Shown in pieces: positions 8,015 through 17,214 of a DNA stretch of 38,718 nt. The notes beneath the pieces were generated by a model. That model was not told where the DNA came from, did no database searches, and was given only the letters and a program-made list of their open reading frames with translations. The stretch spans positions 1-38,718 of the forward strand of contig JAHLVZ010000016.1 in the NCBI GenBank assembly GCA_019058165.1, in the 5' to 3' direction. The number at the start of each line of letters is the position of its first letter. Positions within the stretch are counted from its first letter, which is position 1. A program made the position numbers and the translations under genes. The stretch is from Candidatus Heimdallarchaeota archaeon. GTDB lineage: Archaea > Asgardarchaeota > Heimdallarchaeia > JABLTI01.

Positions 8015-9865
8015 TTGACTGCTGAAGATAAGGATAATTTGTTACTACGAATAAAGTCTTTTCCAGATAAGCCAGGAATTTATTCCTTTAAGGATGATAA
8101 AGGGAAAGTAATCTATATCGGAAAAGCAAAATCATTGAAAAAAAGAATTGCCTTTTATTTTGTTGAAGGAGATCTTGAAAGAAAGGCATTATCAATTAAA
8201 AGATTGGCAAGAGATGTGGAATTTATAGTTACAAATACAGAAACTGATGCACTAATACTTGAAAACAATTTAATAAAACTACATAAACCTAAACTAAATA
8301 TTAGGTTAAAAGATGATAAAACATATCCTTACCTAAAAATAACTACTAGTGAAAAATATCCAAGAGTAGAAATTATAAGAAACAGGGAAGACAATGATGA
8401 TCTTTATTTTGGACCATACACTGATGTTAAAACATTAAGAATAGCATTAAAAAAGGCTTTAACAATATTTCCAATTGCAAGATGTAAAAAACCAATAATT
8501 GATGGCAAAGTTGAACGTTCTTGCTTATTTTTTCAACTTGACAGATGTTTAGCACCATGTGTTGATAAAATTGAACAAAAGAAATACTTGAAAACAGTTA
8601 AGCAATTCATCAAATTATTTGAGGGAAAACAAAAAGAGCTAATAAAAGAGTTAAATGAAGAAATGCAAAAAGCTTCTAAGCAATTGAATTATGAAAAAGC
8701 AGCTTTACTGAGAGACAAGGTTCTTGCCTTAGAAAAACTGGTTCAAAAACAAACAATTGTTTCAAAAGATGTGAATGCTGAATATGATATAATTGGCCTT
8801 TATCAAACTCAAAAGGTATCATTAGCTCAAATACTAGCAATGAGACAAGGAAGGATTACTGAGCAAAAGCATTTTGTTATGGATTTGCCTTATGATTTGA
8901 GTGAGGATAAAATATTAACATCATTTATTAAACAATATTATTCGAAAACAGATTTTATTCCAAGAAGAATTTTAACAAAGATAGAAATTGAAGATGAAAT
9001 TACTATCAACAATTGGTTAAGAGATAAACAAAGACTAGAGGAAATAGGAACAATACTTGCAAGACCAAAAACTCGTGAACAGATGGCATTTATTGAGCTT
9101 GCATATTCAAATGCTAAAATTAACTATCACACAATAACTAAAGTGCAAGAAATGAGAGAGAATAAAATCTCTGAGGCATTACAAGAACTGAAAGATGTTT
9201 TAGATCTTAAGGAAAAACCAAAAAGAATTGAAGGATATGATGTCTCAACTTTACTTGGAACTGATACTGTTGGTTCCTGTGTTGTTTTTGAGAACGGATT
9301 ACCTAAGAAAAGAGATTATCGAAAATTCATAATAAAAACAGTTGAAGGACAAGATGATTACGCATCGATGCAAGAAATAATCAAGAGAAGATTCACAGGT
9401 AGTTTAGCCAAAAAAAATCCAAATCCTGATCTCATTCTTATTGATGGAGGACCGGGTCAAATAAGTTCTGTTTTAACAGTATTAGCTGAAATTAGTCTAA
9501 ATATTCCCATTATTGGACTCTCAAAAGAATTTGAAGAAATTCATTTTACTGATGATAGAAACTCAATTATCTTAGATGAAAAATCTGATGCGTTAAAGGT
9601 TTTACAAAGAGTGAGGGATGAGGCTCATAGATTTGCTGTAAGTTTTCACAGACAAAGAAGAACTAAAAAAATGATCAAATCCTCTCTGGAAGAGATTCCT
9701 AATTTTGGTGAAAAAAGAATTAAAATGTTAATTGAGCATTTTGGTAGTATTAAAAACATCAAAAATGCAAGTGTAGATGATTTAGTAAAAGTAAAAGGTA
9801 TAAGTAAAAAACTTGCTTTAGAAATTTTTGAATATTACAGCAAGAATGTATTTACATTTAGCTAA
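8015..9865 (+). CDS. uvrC: UvrC, excinuclease ABC subunit C
   Basis: UvrC makes both incisions around a DNA lesion after UvrA/UvrB loading. The 616-aa protein has the GIY-YIG 3'-incision nuclease at the N-terminus (G21-I-Y, Y34-I-G, R44), the UvrB-binding UVR helix pair around 213-243 (LNYEKAALLRDKV), the RNase H-like 5'-incision domain (EGYDVS, LILIDGGPGQ and DEAHRFAVSFHRQRR motifs) and C-terminal helix-hairpin-helix motifs (IPNFGEKRIKMLIEHFG and VKGISKKLALEIF). Length is normal for the family. TTG start chosen because the conserved N-terminus begins there and no ATG is in frame upstream. Archaeal Uvr genes are generally taken as acquired from bacteria; uvrA and uvrB are not in this window. 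Confidence 0.95.
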   Translation: MTAEDKDNLLLRIKSFPDKPGIYSFKDDKGKVIYIGKAKSLKKRIAFYFVEGDLERKALSIKRLARDVEFIVTNTETDALILENNLIKLHKPKLNIRLKDDKTYPYLKITTSEKYPRVEIIRNREDNDDLYFGPYTDVKTLRIALKKALTIFPIARCKKPIIDGKVERSCLFFQLDRCLAPCVDKIEQKKYLKTVKQFIKLFEGKQKELIKELNEEMQKASKQLNYEKAALLRDKVLALEKLVQKQTIVSKDVNAEYDIIGLYQTQKVSLAQILAMRQGRITEQKHFVMDLPYDLSEDKILTSFIKQYYSKTDFIPRRILTKIEIEDEITINNWLRDKQRLEEIGTILARPKTREQMAFIELAYSNAKINYHTITKVQEMRENKISEALQELKDVLDLKEKPKRIEGYDVSTLLGTDTVGSCVVFENGLPKKRDYRKFIIKTVEGQDDYASMQEIIKRRFTGSLAKKNPNPDLILIDGGPGQISSVLTVLAEISLNIPIIGLSKEFEEIHFTDDRNSIILDEKSDALKVLQRVRDEAHRFAVSFHRQRRTKKMIKSSLEEIPNFGEKRIKMLIEHFGSIKNIKNASVDDLVKVKGISKKLALEIFEYYSKNVFTFS

Positions 9866-9910
9866 TTTGGGAAAAATTTGTTAAATAAGATCCCTTTTTT
9901 CTTTAGAGAG

Positions 9911-9928
9911 AGATAGTTTTTACTATCT
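9911..9928. terminator. weak hairpin after uvrC
   Basis: AGATAG pairs with CTATCT around a six-base loop, 45 bp after the uvrC stop; a T-run (about 9894-9900) lies just before it. Archaeal termination relies mainly on T-runs, so the T-run may matter more than the hairpin. Confidence 0.3.
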
Positions 9929-10046
9929 ATCGTAATACCTATATATGAGCAATGAGATATATTAGAAGGTTATAAAAGTTTAAAAAAGAAAAAAACAAGA
10001 AATTTGTAGTTATAAATTTGCAAATTTGAAAACGAGATGTTAAAAT

Positions 10047-11492
10047 ATGTCTATGAGAAGCTATGCAATAAGGCGTTTTCTTTATATGCTCCCAACATTA
10101 CTTGGAATTTCTATGGTAAGCTTTGCATTGATAGCTGCATCTCCTGGAGATCCTATTCAGATTAGAATGGGATTGTTTAAAGGAGAACAAACGGATTACA
10201 TACGAAGATACAATGAAATCGGTATAGCAATGGGTATGCTAGAAAAAGATGGACAAGACGCAGTTTCATTTGATATTACTATGAGTACAGCAAATGGATT
10301 TTCATTAAAAGAAATAAACGTTACGGGACCAGAAACAGGTTACATTGATTTTACTACAGTTACGTTAAACCTAAGAAGTGATATACCGCGGAACTTTAGT
10401 ATAACGGGATATGGTACTACATATGGATATGATATCCATCTTGAACTTCCCGGAGATAATACTCTTTTTACCTATATTTTCTTAGCGGACAAACTTTCTT
10501 ATGATCAACATTTCAACACATCCAACAATGAAATTTATTATACACTGGAAAGACCATTTAATTACACAGCCTCAGGTATTAGTGAAACAGGCAGAATGAT
10601 TATCGAATACACACAATACACAAGAATTGGTGGATTTGTTAGATATCTACAATGGCTTGGATTAATGAAGAAATTCATCATTGAAGATTTAGACAGCGAC
10701 GGAACTGTAGAAAGAGTATACAAACGTCATGGAATTCTACAAGGAGAGTTAGGACGATCCTGGCACTGGATAGAAGGTAGTGCAGATCAAGGAAAGCCAA
10801 TTATGGATATCATTGTAGGAAGGATGTGGTACACACTATTTCTGACTACACCAGCGTTTGTCATTAGTACCATTTTAGCAACGGTTATTGGAGTTATCCA
10901 AGCAACGAGACAATATTCTATTTGGGATAAAGGAGTAACTCTGGCTTCACTTATAGGATATTCAATGCCCACGTTTTGGTTAGCTAAACTAGTAATGCTC
11001 GCATCATTTTATGTCTTTAATTTCACCGGAGCAACTACAGGTGAAGCTTTCACGGAACCGTTTATACTTAATGGTACATTTTACGTCTTTCTTATACTAC
11101 CTGTAATTACACTAGTTTTAACAGGATTAGTATTTCTGGCAAGACTAACGAGATCGCAATTACTTGACATTCTGCGGCAAGACTACATTACAACGGCAAG
11201 AGCTAAAGGATTATCAGAACGCTCAGTTATTTACAAACACGCATTCAGAAATGCTATGCTGCCTATAATAACAGTAGTAGGTATGGCCTTACCTGGTTTG
11301 TTAGGCGGAGCAGTCATGACTGAAGGTGTATTTGGTTGGCCTGGTTTAGGAACAGTGTTCTTAACAAGTGCACTCCAAAGAGATCATCCGATGATGATGG
11401 CTACGAACTTCATCTTTGGTGCAATGTTTCTTGCATTCAGGTTGATAGTTGACTTGAGCTATGCTCTAGTTGATCCGAGGATACGGTATTAG
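10047..11492 (+). CDS. ABC transporter permease, DppB/OppB type, with a large extracellular insertion
   Basis: An inner-membrane channel subunit of an oligopeptide/dipeptide-type importer. It starts with the typical RRFLYMLPTLLGISMVSF first membrane helix. The core domain after about residue 265 has five hydrophobic segments and the EAA loop (DILRQDYITTARAKGLSERSVIYKHAFRNA), which contacts the ATPase. At 481 aa it is about 150 residues longer than most DppB proteins. The extra part lies between the first two membrane helices (about 45-250), is rich in Thr, Tyr and Asp, and probably forms an extracellular domain. ATG start. The stop is 14 bp before the second permease gene, so the two are co-transcribed. 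No binding protein or ATPase gene is nearby. Confidence 0.9.
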   Translation: MSMRSYAIRRFLYMLPTLLGISMVSFALIAASPGDPIQIRMGLFKGEQTDYIRRYNEIGIAMGMLEKDGQDAVSFDITMSTANGFSLKEINVTGPETGYIDFTTVTLNLRSDIPRNFSITGYGTTYGYDIHLELPGDNTLFTYIFLADKLSYDQHFNTSNNEIYYTLERPFNYTASGISETGRMIIEYTQYTRIGGFVRYLQWLGLMKKFIIEDLDSDGTVERVYKRHGILQGELGRSWHWIEGSADQGKPIMDIIVGRMWYTLFLTTPAFVISTILATVIGVIQATRQYSIWDKGVTLASLIGYSMPTFWLAKLVMLASFYVFNFTGATTGEAFTEPFILNGTFYVFLILPVITLVLTGLVFLARLTRSQLLDILRQDYITTARAKGLSERSVIYKHAFRNAMLPIITVVGMALPGLLGGAVMTEGVFGWPGLGTVFLTSALQRDHPMMMATNFIFGAMFLAFRLIVDLSYALVDPRIRY

Positions 11493-11506
11493 GAGATGTT
11501 TAGAAT

Positions 11507-12544
11507 ATGGCTACAGTGAATGAAACAAGCGTTGATAGAGAAACACGAATCCTTGAAGAAATCAAACTTGTAGAAGGTTCAAATCTTTGGGCGCTTGTTA
11601 TGAGACGAATGCGTAAAGATCAGATGGGCATGATAGGATTTTATATCGTTGCTTTTCTGGTTATTATTGCAATTGTAGCGTTTCTTATTCAACAATATGA
11701 TGCATTGTTCGGTTTGAATAATCCTACCGATGATCCTTATGATATTCTTAATTACTACATTGAAATTTGGATTCCTGGAACTCAGAAACATCTGCGTTTG
11801 ATAGCACATCCAAAATACATTATTCCCGGAGATCAAACATTAGCTCCAAATGCACAATACCCATTTGGTACTGATACAAGAGGTTTTGACATACTTTCCA
11901 GAACATTCTTTGGATCCTCATTATCATTAGTCCTAGGTTTTATAGGTCAAATGACAACAAGCATTTTGGGTATGATAATTGGATCATTTTCAGGCTATTA
12001 TGGTGGATTTTTCGACGATATAGTACAAAGAATCAACGAAATCATAAGCGCTATGCCAGGATTTATCCTCTTCATCTTTATCGTTGCTATCTTCAGAGAT
12101 ATAGCTGGCGCAATCCCAGGCGGAATATATATGGTGGTAATAGTAATATTTGCACTGATCGGCTGGGGTGGAACTAGTCTGATTGTGCGGAGTACGATTC
12201 TGTCGCTGAAAAACACGGAATTCATAGAAGCTGAACGGGCACTTGGTGCCAAGGATTCAAGAATAATATTTAGACATATTATTCCAAACTCACTATCCCC
12301 AGTAATTGTCATTACCACTTTAGGAATTGCCAACACATTGATGTTCATTGCAGCACTTGCATTCTTCGGTTTAGGAGATCCTACAGCTGTTTCGTGGGGC
12401 GATGATTTAGCATATCACCGAGATCATTTACTAACTTATTGGTGGATGCCAACGTGGCCTGCGACGATGATATTCATAACAATTCTTGGTTTTAACCTAA
12501 TGGGAGACGCATTAAGAGACGCATTAGATCCGAAACTAAAATGA
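11507..12544 (+). CDS. ABC transporter permease, DppC/OppC type
   Basis: The partner of the preceding permease, 345 aa. It has the N-terminal cytosolic segment and first helix typical of the family (LVMRRMRKDQMGMIGFYIVAF), the signature FGTDTRGFDILSRTFFGS, a core of five hydrophobic helices and the EAA loop (LKNTEFIEAERALGAKDS, then RIIFRHIIPNSLSP). ATG start, with GGAGATG a few bases upstream. It ends two stops before a good hairpin terminator, so the operon holds only the two permeases. The substrate could be peptides, but this family also moves sugars and nickel; the window does not decide it. Confidence 0.9.
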   Translation: MATVNETSVDRETRILEEIKLVEGSNLWALVMRRMRKDQMGMIGFYIVAFLVIIAIVAFLIQQYDALFGLNNPTDDPYDILNYYIEIWIPGTQKHLRLIAHPKYIIPGDQTLAPNAQYPFGTDTRGFDILSRTFFGSSLSLVLGFIGQMTTSILGMIIGSFSGYYGGFFDDIVQRINEIISAMPGFILFIFIVAIFRDIAGAIPGGIYMVVIVIFALIGWGGTSLIVRSTILSLKNTEFIEAERALGAKDSRIIFRHIIPNSLSPVIVITTLGIANTLMFIAALAFFGLGDPTAVSWGDDLAYHRDHLLTYWWMPTWPATMIFITILGFNLMGDALRDALDPKLK

Positions 12545-12553
12545 TAAAAAATA

Positions 12554-12583
12554 GACGCTTAGGCGTCTTAATTTTTCTTTTTT
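12554..12583 (+). terminator. hairpin plus T-run after the permease operon
   Basis: GACGC (12554-12558) pairs with GCGTC (12563-12567) around TTAG, followed by TTAATTTTTCTTTTTTT. It lies 10 bp after the permease stop codon. Confidence 0.6.
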
Positions 12584-12893
12584 TAATTTTAACTAATCAG
12601 TCCAAGTCAAAAAACAATGATTTTTACTCGAAAAATGCTATTCAAATAAATATTTTTTCGAAACTTTTATATATGAAGTTCTAACAAAAACGTTAGAAGT
12701 AATATAAAAGTCTTTCCCGAAATGATAAAATCTTATGTAAAATAATGTGGGGCCATTTTAAATAGAAGATATAATCTTCTATATTAGACTGTCTTCTTTG
12801 TCCAATTGTTAATGGGTTATTGGATTCTATCGTTTACAGGATAAGAAATAGAATATAAGAGTCTGATTCAATAAAGGAGTGGCTTATTAAATA
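12584..12893 (+). promoter_or_regulatory. upstream region of TFB with a TATA-like box and a dyad
   Basis: This gene-free stretch holds CGAAACTTTTATATATGAA at about 12658-12676, which looks like a BRE plus TATA box. It is followed by an inverted repeat TTCTAAC/GTTAGAA (12679-12698) where the initiator or an operator would sit. That would give a leader of nearly 200 bases before the TFB ATG. A closer promoter is possible but not obvious. Confidence 0.4.
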
Positions 12894-13829
12894 ATGTCCA
12901 AAGAAAATTCTCAAGAAGAAAAAGCTCAAATTGTATGTTCTGAATGTGGATCGCCAGATATCATCAGTGATTCAACAAGAGGAGAAAGAATATGCACAAA
13001 TTGTGGCGCAGTAATTGATGAGCACATTATAGATGAAGGACCGGAATGGAGAGCCTTTACATCAGAAGAAAGAAACAAAAGAAGTAGAGTTGGTTCCCCA
13101 ACATCTTTTGCAGTTCATGATAAAGGTCTAGCAACTCAGATAGGATGGGAAGATAGAGACGTCTATGGTAAAAAATTATCACCAAGAAGAAGAGCTCAAA
13201 TTTATAGATTAAGAAAATGGCAAATTAGAACAAGGGTTCACTCATCAATGGACAGAAATTTAGCATATGCTATGAGTGAGCTTGACAGATTAAGCTCTCA
13301 GATTGGTATACCAAGAACTGTGAAAGAAACTGCAGCAGTAATTTACCGAAAAGCAATTGAAAGACATCTAATTCGTGGAAGAAGCATTGAAGCAATGATA
13401 GCAGCAGCTGTTTACGCAGCAGCTAGAATTAGAAGAGTTCCAAGAACATTAGACGAAATCGCTAAAAACAGCAGAATTTCCAAAAAAGAACTTGGTAGAT
13501 GTTACAGGTTAATTATAAGAGAATTGCAAATACGTATTCCTTTAGCAAATCCAAATGACTATATTATAAGATTTAGTGCTGAACTTAGATTATCTGGTCA
13601 TACAGCACAAAGAGCAATAGAAATCATAGATCAAGCTAAGGAAAATGGTCTTACTGCAGGTAAAGATCCTACAGGATTAGCAGCTGCATCAATATATATA
13701 GCTGGAATCATCGAAGGTGAAAGAAGAACTCAAAGAGAAATCGCAGAAACCGCTACTGTTACTGAAGTTACTGTTAGGAATAGATACAAAGAACTTGTAC
13801 GAAAATTAGGAATTGAAATAACAGTATAA
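12894..13829 (+). CDS. tfb: transcription initiation factor TFB
   Basis: TFB bridges TBP-DNA and RNA polymerase in archaeal initiation. The 311-aa protein has the N-terminal zinc ribbon (C15/C18/C34/C37), the B-reader/B-linker region (ERNKRSRVGSPTS), and two cyclin-fold repeats. The first includes VKETAAVIYRKAIERHLIRGR and the second AGKDPTGLAAASIYIAG, with the final helix TEVTVRNRYKELVRKL. Length and motifs are standard. ATG start; GGAG lies 19 bases before it, so the site is loose. It is followed by a perfect hairpin terminator and then cofE on the same strand. Confidence 0.97.
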   Translation: MSKENSQEEKAQIVCSECGSPDIISDSTRGERICTNCGAVIDEHIIDEGPEWRAFTSEERNKRSRVGSPTSFAVHDKGLATQIGWEDRDVYGKKLSPRRRAQIYRLRKWQIRTRVHSSMDRNLAYAMSELDRLSSQIGIPRTVKETAAVIYRKAIERHLIRGRSIEAMIAAAVYAAARIRRVPRTLDEIAKNSRISKKELGRCYRLIIRELQIRIPLANPNDYIIRFSAELRLSGHTAQRAIEIIDQAKENGLTAGKDPTGLAAASIYIAGIIEGERRTQREIAETATVTEVTVRNRYKELVRKLGIEITV

Positions 13830-13842
13830 TGATTCGCAGTTT

Positions 13843-13875
13843 GATTCTGAAATTTCAGAATCTCTTTTTATTTTT
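13843..13875 (+). terminator. perfect 20-bp palindrome plus T-run after TFB
   Basis: GATTCTGAAATTTCAGAATC (13843-13862) is perfectly self-complementary and is followed by TCTTTTTATTTTT. It lies 13 bp after the TFB stop and before cofE. Confidence 0.6.
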
Positions 13876-13897
13876 ATCTTGTTAGGGATTGTTTAAG

Positions 13898-14647
13898 ATG
13901 TTAGAAATTTTTTCGCTAAAGCACTTTCCAATTATTAAACAAAAAGATAATATTGCTAAAGAAATTTTAACAAATCTGAGAAAGAATAATCTCAAGATAA
14001 AAAAAGGTGATATAATAATTATTGCGCAATCAATTATCTCGAGAGCAGAAGGTAGACTCATCAGACTCGATGAAATAAATCCTTCAGATTTTGCGATTGA
14101 AATAGCAAAACAAAGTAATAAGGATCCTAGACATGTCGAAATGATACTAAAAGAAGCAAAAAACATATGTAAAAATCGAAATGGTGTTTTAGTTACAGAA
14201 ACGAAACATGGATTTGTTTGTGCAAATAGTGGGATAGATAAATCAAACGTTCTAGGGGAGAATACAATATCATTACTACCTGTTGATCCTGATAATTCAG
14301 CAAAAAAAATACGAGAATATATTAAAAAACAAGCTAAAAAAGACATAGCAATAATAATTTCAGATACACATAATAGACCGTTTAGATTAGGTGCTATAAA
14401 TATCGCAATTGGATGTTCTGGAATCGATCCATTAAAGAGTTACTTAAAAGAAACAGATTTATTCGGATATTCCTTAAAAACATCAACAATTTCAGTTGCT
14501 GATCAATTATGCTCAGCAGCGGGTTTAATAATGGGAGAAGCTAGGGAAGGAACACCTGTCATAATAATTCGTGGTTACAAATTTTCTGATATGGATATTT
14601 CAGCAAAAACTTTGATTCGACCAACAGAAAGAGATTATTTTAGATGA
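13898..14647 (+). CDS. cofE: CofE, coenzyme F420-0:L-glutamate ligase
   Basis: CofE adds glutamates to F420-0 using GTP. Family signatures in the 249-aa protein are KKGDIIIIAQSIISRAEGR near the N-terminus, DPRHVEMILKEA, the stretch from TKHGFVCANSGID to ENTISLLPVDPD, the metal-binding SDTHNRPFRLGAINIAIG, and ADQLCSAAGLIMGEA followed by GTPVIIIRG. I prefer the ATG at 13898 (MLEIFSLKHF, like other CofE proteins) over a TTG three codons upstream, because AGGG at 13884 is better spaced from it. Its last 8 bp overlap the convergent gene at 14640. Its presence implies F420 use; no other cof gene is here. Confidence 0.95.
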   Translation: MLEIFSLKHFPIIKQKDNIAKEILTNLRKNNLKIKKGDIIIIAQSIISRAEGRLIRLDEINPSDFAIEIAKQSNKDPRHVEMILKEAKNICKNRNGVLVTETKHGFVCANSGIDKSNVLGENTISLLPVDPDNSAKKIREYIKKQAKKDIAIIISDTHNRPFRLGAINIAIGCSGIDPLKSYLKETDLFGYSLKTSTISVADQLCSAAGLIMGEAREGTPVIIIRGYKFSDMDISAKTLIRPTERDYFR

Positions 14648-16571
14648 AATATCTCAAAGAGAAGAAGATTACTTGAAAAATTGTGACTATATTTTCTAAT
14701 TGTATAACAGAAGAAACCAATTCATAAGAGCTTATTGTGTAAAGAGGATTGGATATTCTAATAGTTCCAATATTGGGATAAGGGTTACTCGAGGTAATAT
14801 TAACACTACCAGTAACAATCACACCAGTTTCAATATAACTTAGGGGAATATATCTCAAATCATATGTTGGAGTTCGAATGCCTTGCCATTCAGCAACTAT
14901 ATAGTGCAATCCACTAGTTGCGTTAACAGGATATGAATAACTAATCGTTGCTTCACCATTAATATTAGTTAAGGCAGATCCAAGGATATCATTTGTCGTA
15001 GTGTCTATGAAAGTAATTTGTTCTCCTTGAATAAACTCTAAGTCACCAGGTCCTAGGCCTAAAATATAATTAAAGAAATCTTGATCTTTTCCAATAGCTA
15101 AATAGGCTGTAAGGGAAAATGATTGTGATCTATTAACATAGGGACCATACCAAGTTCCAGGATTATAGGGATCATTGTACCAAGCAGTAGAGAGAGGATT
15201 TGGTACAAAATATGGATACGAAGGTTGCGGTAACATATGCATGGGAGAGATAAAAAATTCATTTGTACAATAGAAAACAGATTCGAAACCAATGGTATTT
15301 GCACCAAATTGGTCACGTAAACCCGGAATTAAAGGTGATGGATCAAATGCAACCCAATAACCACCACTAGCTGTAGGAATAAAAACCTCAACCCAAGAAT
15401 GGATGTGTTTTGCTCTTATTATAAATTCACTGCCAACTTGATCGCCGGAAGAATAGCCTAAAACAATTCGTGATGGAATATTTTGTAAGCGACAAATAAT
15501 TGATAAGGCAGCTGCATAATGAGCTGCAGTGCCCATTCGCCGATCCAAAAACCATTCAACATAATCCTCGCCTGGAGCAGGTTCTTCAGTAGAAAGACCT
15601 AACAACATATCAAGATCATAACTACAATTATTTGCAAGCCAAAACATATCTCTGTAAACTTGATTATATATAGTGTTAGAAGAATTAAGCAAACTATTTG
15701 CTATTTGTACGGTATCTGGTGCATGAGTTGGATAATCAGTAGGAAGCTGAAGATATCTATCACTTAAAGTGGAATTAGAAGCAACAAGAGTTGCTAGAGA
15801 ACTAAAGCCTTCACTTTCCTGTCTAATATTCGAATTATTTTGTAAAGTATAATAAGTATCATAAGAAATTGTAGTATTTCCTAGTGTAGGCTCAAATTGA
15901 GCACTAATTACTTTGCATCCATACATATCTTCCTGTAATAATGTGTAAGGTTCCATCCACTCACTATTAGGTTCAAAATATGTATTATTTGCAAAAACTT
16001 CATTGTATTGATAATGATAAGGAGCAGGAAAATTACTTGTGATAATACCACCACCGTAAGCAAGATCAGCTTGAACAGTAAAGGTTCCATCATCATCAGC
16101 TGCAGGATGAGATGTATATCCAGAAATTTCTGTTGTGACAGTGTCTTTGCCCCAAATATCCATTAGGTATTCATCAAAAACTTCTAATCGCCAATAGAAA
16201 TACTCGTCTGCAGGTGTTATTCGAAACATAATACGGTCTGGATCAACTACTCCATTTGTAAAACCATCCATAAAATCCTCAGTGCCATTTATATCTACAT
16301 TAAAGTGAGGGGTCAAATTATCAAATGCATCATCTGGATCAAATGGAAGGGGTAAGTCTATTATATCATCAATTCTTTGATGACGAGTATTGAAAGCTTC
16401 AAAAAGAACAGGGGTTAAGATAACAGCTATCAAGAAAAGCGAAGGTAAGAAAATTTTTGTAAAATTAGATTTAGTAAAGATTTTACTCTTTTCTGGAGCA
16501 ACTTGTTCTTTAGGACTTCTAGGAACAGGACCTCGTTGAGACTTTCCTCTATCTTGAGACAAATAGATCAC
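14640..16571 (-). CDS. membrane-anchored transglutaminase-fold protein lacking the catalytic Cys
   Basis: A 643-aa exported protein: basic N-terminus (1-38), one membrane helix (about 40-58, IFLPSLFLIAVILTPVLFEA), then a large outside part. Residues about 340-412 match the transglutaminase-like core, including AAALSIICRLQNIPSRIVLGY, then RAKHIHSWVEVFIP and YWVAFDPSP. The His (H391) and Asp (D410) of the triad are kept, but the position of the catalytic Cys is Ala349 (codon GCA at 15525-15527), 16 residues before IPSR as in active members. It is therefore probably a binding or structural protein. The C-terminal part (about 500-610) looks like a beta-sandwich (EQITFIDTTTNDILGSALTN). GTG start. 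It is the last gene of the leftward set and ends inside cofE by 8 bp. Confidence 0.75.
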   Translation of the reverse strand: MIYLSQDRGKSQRGPVPRSPKEQVAPEKSKIFTKSNFTKIFLPSLFLIAVILTPVLFEAFNTRHQRIDDIIDLPLPFDPDDAFDNLTPHFNVDINGTEDFMDGFTNGVVDPDRIMFRITPADEYFYWRLEVFDEYLMDIWGKDTVTTEISGYTSHPAADDDGTFTVQADLAYGGGIITSNFPAPYHYQYNEVFANNTYFEPNSEWMEPYTLLQEDMYGCKVISAQFEPTLGNTTISYDTYYTLQNNSNIRQESEGFSSLATLVASNSTLSDRYLQLPTDYPTHAPDTVQIANSLLNSSNTIYNQVYRDMFWLANNCSYDLDMLLGLSTEEPAPGEDYVEWFLDRRMGTAAHYAAALSIICRLQNIPSRIVLGYSSGDQVGSEFIIRAKHIHSWVEVFIPTASGGYWVAFDPSPLIPGLRDQFGANTIGFESVFYCTNEFFISPMHMLPQPSYPYFVPNPLSTAWYNDPYNPGTWYGPYVNRSQSFSLTAYLAIGKDQDFFNYILGLGPGDLEFIQGEQITFIDTTTNDILGSALTNINGEATISYSYPVNATSGLHYIVAEWQGIRTPTYDLRYIPLSYIETGVIVTGSVNITSSNPYPNIGTIRISNPLYTISSYELVSSVIQLENIVTIFQVIFFSLRYFI

Positions 16572-16634
16572 CCATTAAGTAGAATAAAATATTAGCATTA
16601 AACTATATCAATATACGCTTTGGAACATATTTAA

Positions 16635-17150
16635 CTAGGTTTTAGAAATATGAGAAATTATCTGTTCTACAATATTTTCAGGAATAAGGTCAGAAGTGTC
16701 TATTTCAAGAATAAGGGAACTTGGTAGTTGTTCTTGCATAGCAATAAGACATTCGTCCATAATTTCTGCTTGAACGTTTTCCTCTATTTTGTTGTGAGAG
16801 TAATCTCGAGATAAAGATAGTCTTTCTCGTAAAATACTCGGATTACATCTTAATATGAGCGCAAACTTTACAAATTCCATAGGAACAATTTCAGAAGTAT
16901 GGCCCTCAATAAATAATAATCCAGGAAATTGCTCAAGTTCTTTTTCAATTTTGATCTTTAATACATTTTCATCGATAATGACACTCTCTCGAGAGTAATC
17001 ATAACCAAAGTATAAACCATGTTGAATTATAAAATCGTTGAGGTTTATAACAGAGTATTCTTTTAATCTCAATAAATCACTAATAGTTGTTTTACCTACA
17101 CCAGGTGTTCCGGAAAGCAGAATTACTCGAGATGATTGTTTTTTGGACAT
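16635..17150 (-). CDS. Fap7/hCINAP-type adenylate kinase
   Basis: A small 171-aa P-loop kinase. The P-loop is GTPGVGKTT (residues 14-22). The lid region is LILRCNPSILRERLSLSRDYS, followed by NKIEENVQAEIMDECL, the signature of archaeal homologues of Fap7/AK6. This family has adenylate kinase and ATPase activity and acts in maturation of the small ribosomal subunit by binding uS11. It replaces the larger bacterial-type Adk in many archaea. ATG start. It lies 64 bp after the DUF2073-like gene in the same leftward direction. Confidence 0.9.
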   Translation of the reverse strand: MSKKQSSRVILLSGTPGVGKTTISDLLRLKEYSVINLNDFIIQHGLYFGYDYSRESVIIDENVLKIKIEKELEQFPGLLFIEGHTSEIVPMEFVKFALILRCNPSILRERLSLSRDYSHNKIEENVQAEIMDECLIAMQEQLPSSLILEIDTSDLIPENIVEQIISHISKT

Positions 17151-17214
17151 TAATTACATCACAACATATGTAAGAAACTATGAAATAAAAAAAATATTGG
17201 AAAAAAAGGAAAAA

